A DNA stretch of 7,367 nucleotides from CAZBBC01 sp964489835 (GTDB lineage Bacteria; Calditrichota; Calditrichia; JAJRVZ01), in contig CAZBBC010000197.1 in the NCBI GenBank assembly GCA_964489835.1, positions 1 through 7,367 of the forward strand. Direction: 5' to 3'. The stretch's first letter is position 1. Each line of letters opens with the position of its first letter. The notes beneath the pieces were generated by a model. The model searched no databases and was not told where the DNA came from. It saw only the letters and a program-made list of their open reading frames with translations. Made by a program: the position numbers and the translations under genes. This document shows, in pieces, positions 6,216 to 7,367 of the stretch.

Positions 6216-7274
6216 ATGTCAATTAATGCGGATACATTTGCACAAACTTATGATATAATGCGTCAGAAGCTGGATCGTCTGGTCCCGGAAATTGAACTGA
6301 AATATAAAGCCGAGCTAGCGTATGAAATTAACCGGTTGAAAAAAGAGCGCGGTGCTATTATTCTTGGTCACAATTATATGGAACCTGCCCTTTATATCAG
6401 TGTTCCGGATATTGTTGGAGATTCCCTCGAACTGGCCCGGGCAGCTGCCCGGACCGAGGCTGATCCGATCATCTTTTGCGGTGTGCGCTTTATGGCCGAA
6501 ACGGCTAAAATTCTCAACCCGAAAAAAATGGTGCTCCTACCCGCTAAAATAGCCGGTTGTTCTTTGGCGGAAAGTATCACTGCCGAAGATGTAAGAAAAT
6601 TACGGAAAAAATACCCGGGTGTCCCCGTTGTGACCTATGTGAATACCTATGCGGACGTAAAAGCGGAAACCGATATATGCTGTACGTCCGGAAATGCAGC
6701 AAAAGTAGTCGAATCTCTCGATAGTGATACCATTATTTTTCTGCCCGATGAGTATCTGGCAAAAAATATAGCCCGGGAAACCGGAAAAAAAATTATATTC
6801 CCGACGAAAAAGAAGAAAACTGGCGAAGAGGAAGAAAATGCTATCCTGGATTATGAACTGATCGGCTGGCATGGGAAATGTGAAGTCCATGAACAATTTA
6901 AGGTTGAGGACATCGAAAATGCCCGCAAACAATTTCCGGATGTGGTGGTTTTAAGTCATCCCGAATGCAGCCCGGAGGTGGTTGCAGCTTCTGATTTTTC
7001 AGGCAGCACTTCCCGTATGATAGAACATGTAAAAAATGCCTCAGGATCACGGTATTTGCTTCTAACCGAATGCAGTATGGGTGATAATATTATCGCGGAA
7101 AATCCAGATAAGGAAATGGTGCGCTTGTGCAGTATACGTTGTCCGCATATGAATGAAATTACGTTGGAGGATACATTAAATGCCCTACGTAACAATCAAT
7201 ATCAGATAGAAGTTCCGGAGGATATCCGCAAGAAAGCCCTAAAGTCTATTGAACGAATGCTAGCCATTAAATAA
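6216..7274 (+). CDS. nadA: Quinolinate synthase NadA
   Basis: NadA is the [4Fe-4S] enzyme that condenses iminoaspartate (from NadB) with dihydroxyacetone phosphate to give quinolinate, the precursor of NAD. The 352-aa product has the three expected cluster cysteines in context: C115 (PAKIAGCSLAES), C222 (GWHGKCEVHEQF) and C309 (SIRCPHMNE). Substrate-site blocks are GHNY (51-54), CGVRFMAETAKIL (88-100), YVNTYADVKAETD (141-153), SHPE (247-250) and GSTS (263-266). Between residues 195 and 217 there is a highly charged stretch rich in Lys then Glu, absent from E. coli NadA, probably a surface loop before the second cluster cysteine. GGAG five bases before ATG 6216 supports the start. The gene lies 60 bases after thyX and 17 before the next start, so it is likely in one transcript. 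No nadB or nadC is in the window. Confidence 0.96.
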   Translation: MSINADTFAQTYDIMRQKLDRLVPEIELKYKAELAYEINRLKKERGAIILGHNYMEPALYISVPDIVGDSLELARAAARTEADPIIFCGVRFMAETAKILNPKKMVLLPAKIAGCSLAESITAEDVRKLRKKYPGVPVVTYVNTYADVKAETDICCTSGNAAKVVESLDSDTIIFLPDEYLAKNIARETGKKIIFPTKKKKTGEEEENAILDYELIGWHGKCEVHEQFKVEDIENARKQFPDVVVLSHPECSPEVVAASDFSGSTSRMIEHVKNASGSRYLLLTECSMGDNIIAENPDKEMVRLCSIRCPHMNEITLEDTLNALRNNQYQIEVPEDIRKKALKSIERMLAIK

Positions 7275-7291
7275 TCGAGTTAAATAATATT

Positions 7292-7367
7292 ATGAATATA
7301 TATGCGATCATTATACTGTTTACAATTATTGGCAGTTACCTGCTGGGGCTAATAACAAATTGGTTAA
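7292..7367 (+). CDS. N-terminus of a membrane protein, cut by the window edge
   Basis: ATG 7292 opens a frame of 25 codons that runs off the window. The product begins MNIYAIIILFTI and continues IGSYLLGLITNWL, a single hydrophobic helix. It starts 17 bases after the nadA stop, on the same strand, with no clear Shine-Dalgarno, which would fit translation in an operon with nadA. The opening resembles the first helix of M48-type membrane metallopeptidases, which often begin MNIY-x-III and have LLN near this point, but transporters can look similar. The family call is a guess; that a gene starts here is fairly likely. Confidence 0.5.
   Translation, partial: MNIYAIIILFTIIGSYLLGLITNWL

Noticed and set aside
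6600..6932. Minus-strand 110-codon frame within nadA
   Set aside because: It is antisense to conserved NadA blocks, including the C222 region, and has no family resemblance.

Overview
This 7.4 kb, AT-rich window carries four complete plus-strand genes and the first codons of a fifth. In order they are a CcmF-type haem lyase (cytochrome c maturation), a secreted protein of unknown function built from four copies of one domain, the flavin-dependent thymidylate synthase ThyX, the quinolinate synthase NadA, and the hydrophobic N-terminus of a gene cut off by the window edge. No minus-strand gene is supported. The gene set, the AT-rich DNA, the repeat-rich intergenic spaces and a CcmF longer than the proteobacterial form suggest a Gram-negative bacterium, perhaps of the Calditrichota/Marinimicrobia/KSB1/Bacteroidota assemblage. 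That placement is an impression from the sequence; no database search was run.

Layout. Positions 1-658 contain no recognisable gene. They hold two hairpin-rich repeat arms in mirror orientation (about 101-190 and 290-379), then a 21-bp-period tandem array (447-509) with a TATAAT box, and a good Shine-Dalgarno sequence that sets the ccmF start at ATG 659 rather than TTG 647. Between ccmF and the next gene (2906-3146) lies a palindromic interspersed repeat starting ten bases after the ccmF stop, followed by motifs that recur elsewhere in the window. The 586-aa repeat protein (3147-4907) is followed, about 100 bases after its stop, by a strong intrinsic terminator (5004-5039). A second copy of the 21-bp-period motif comes next, ahead of thyX. 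thyX, nadA and the partial gene are closely spaced (60 and 17 bases) and may be co-transcribed.

How the genes relate. ccmF, thyX and nadA are housekeeping functions from unrelated pathways: periplasmic c-type haem attachment, dTMP synthesis, and NAD synthesis from iminoaspartate. I see no dedicated multi-gene system. The parts most worth a second look are the four-domain secreted protein, which I cannot assign to a known family, and the intergenic sequence shared by the leaders of ccmF, the repeat protein and thyX. That shared sequence could be a regulatory array or a dispersed repeat family.
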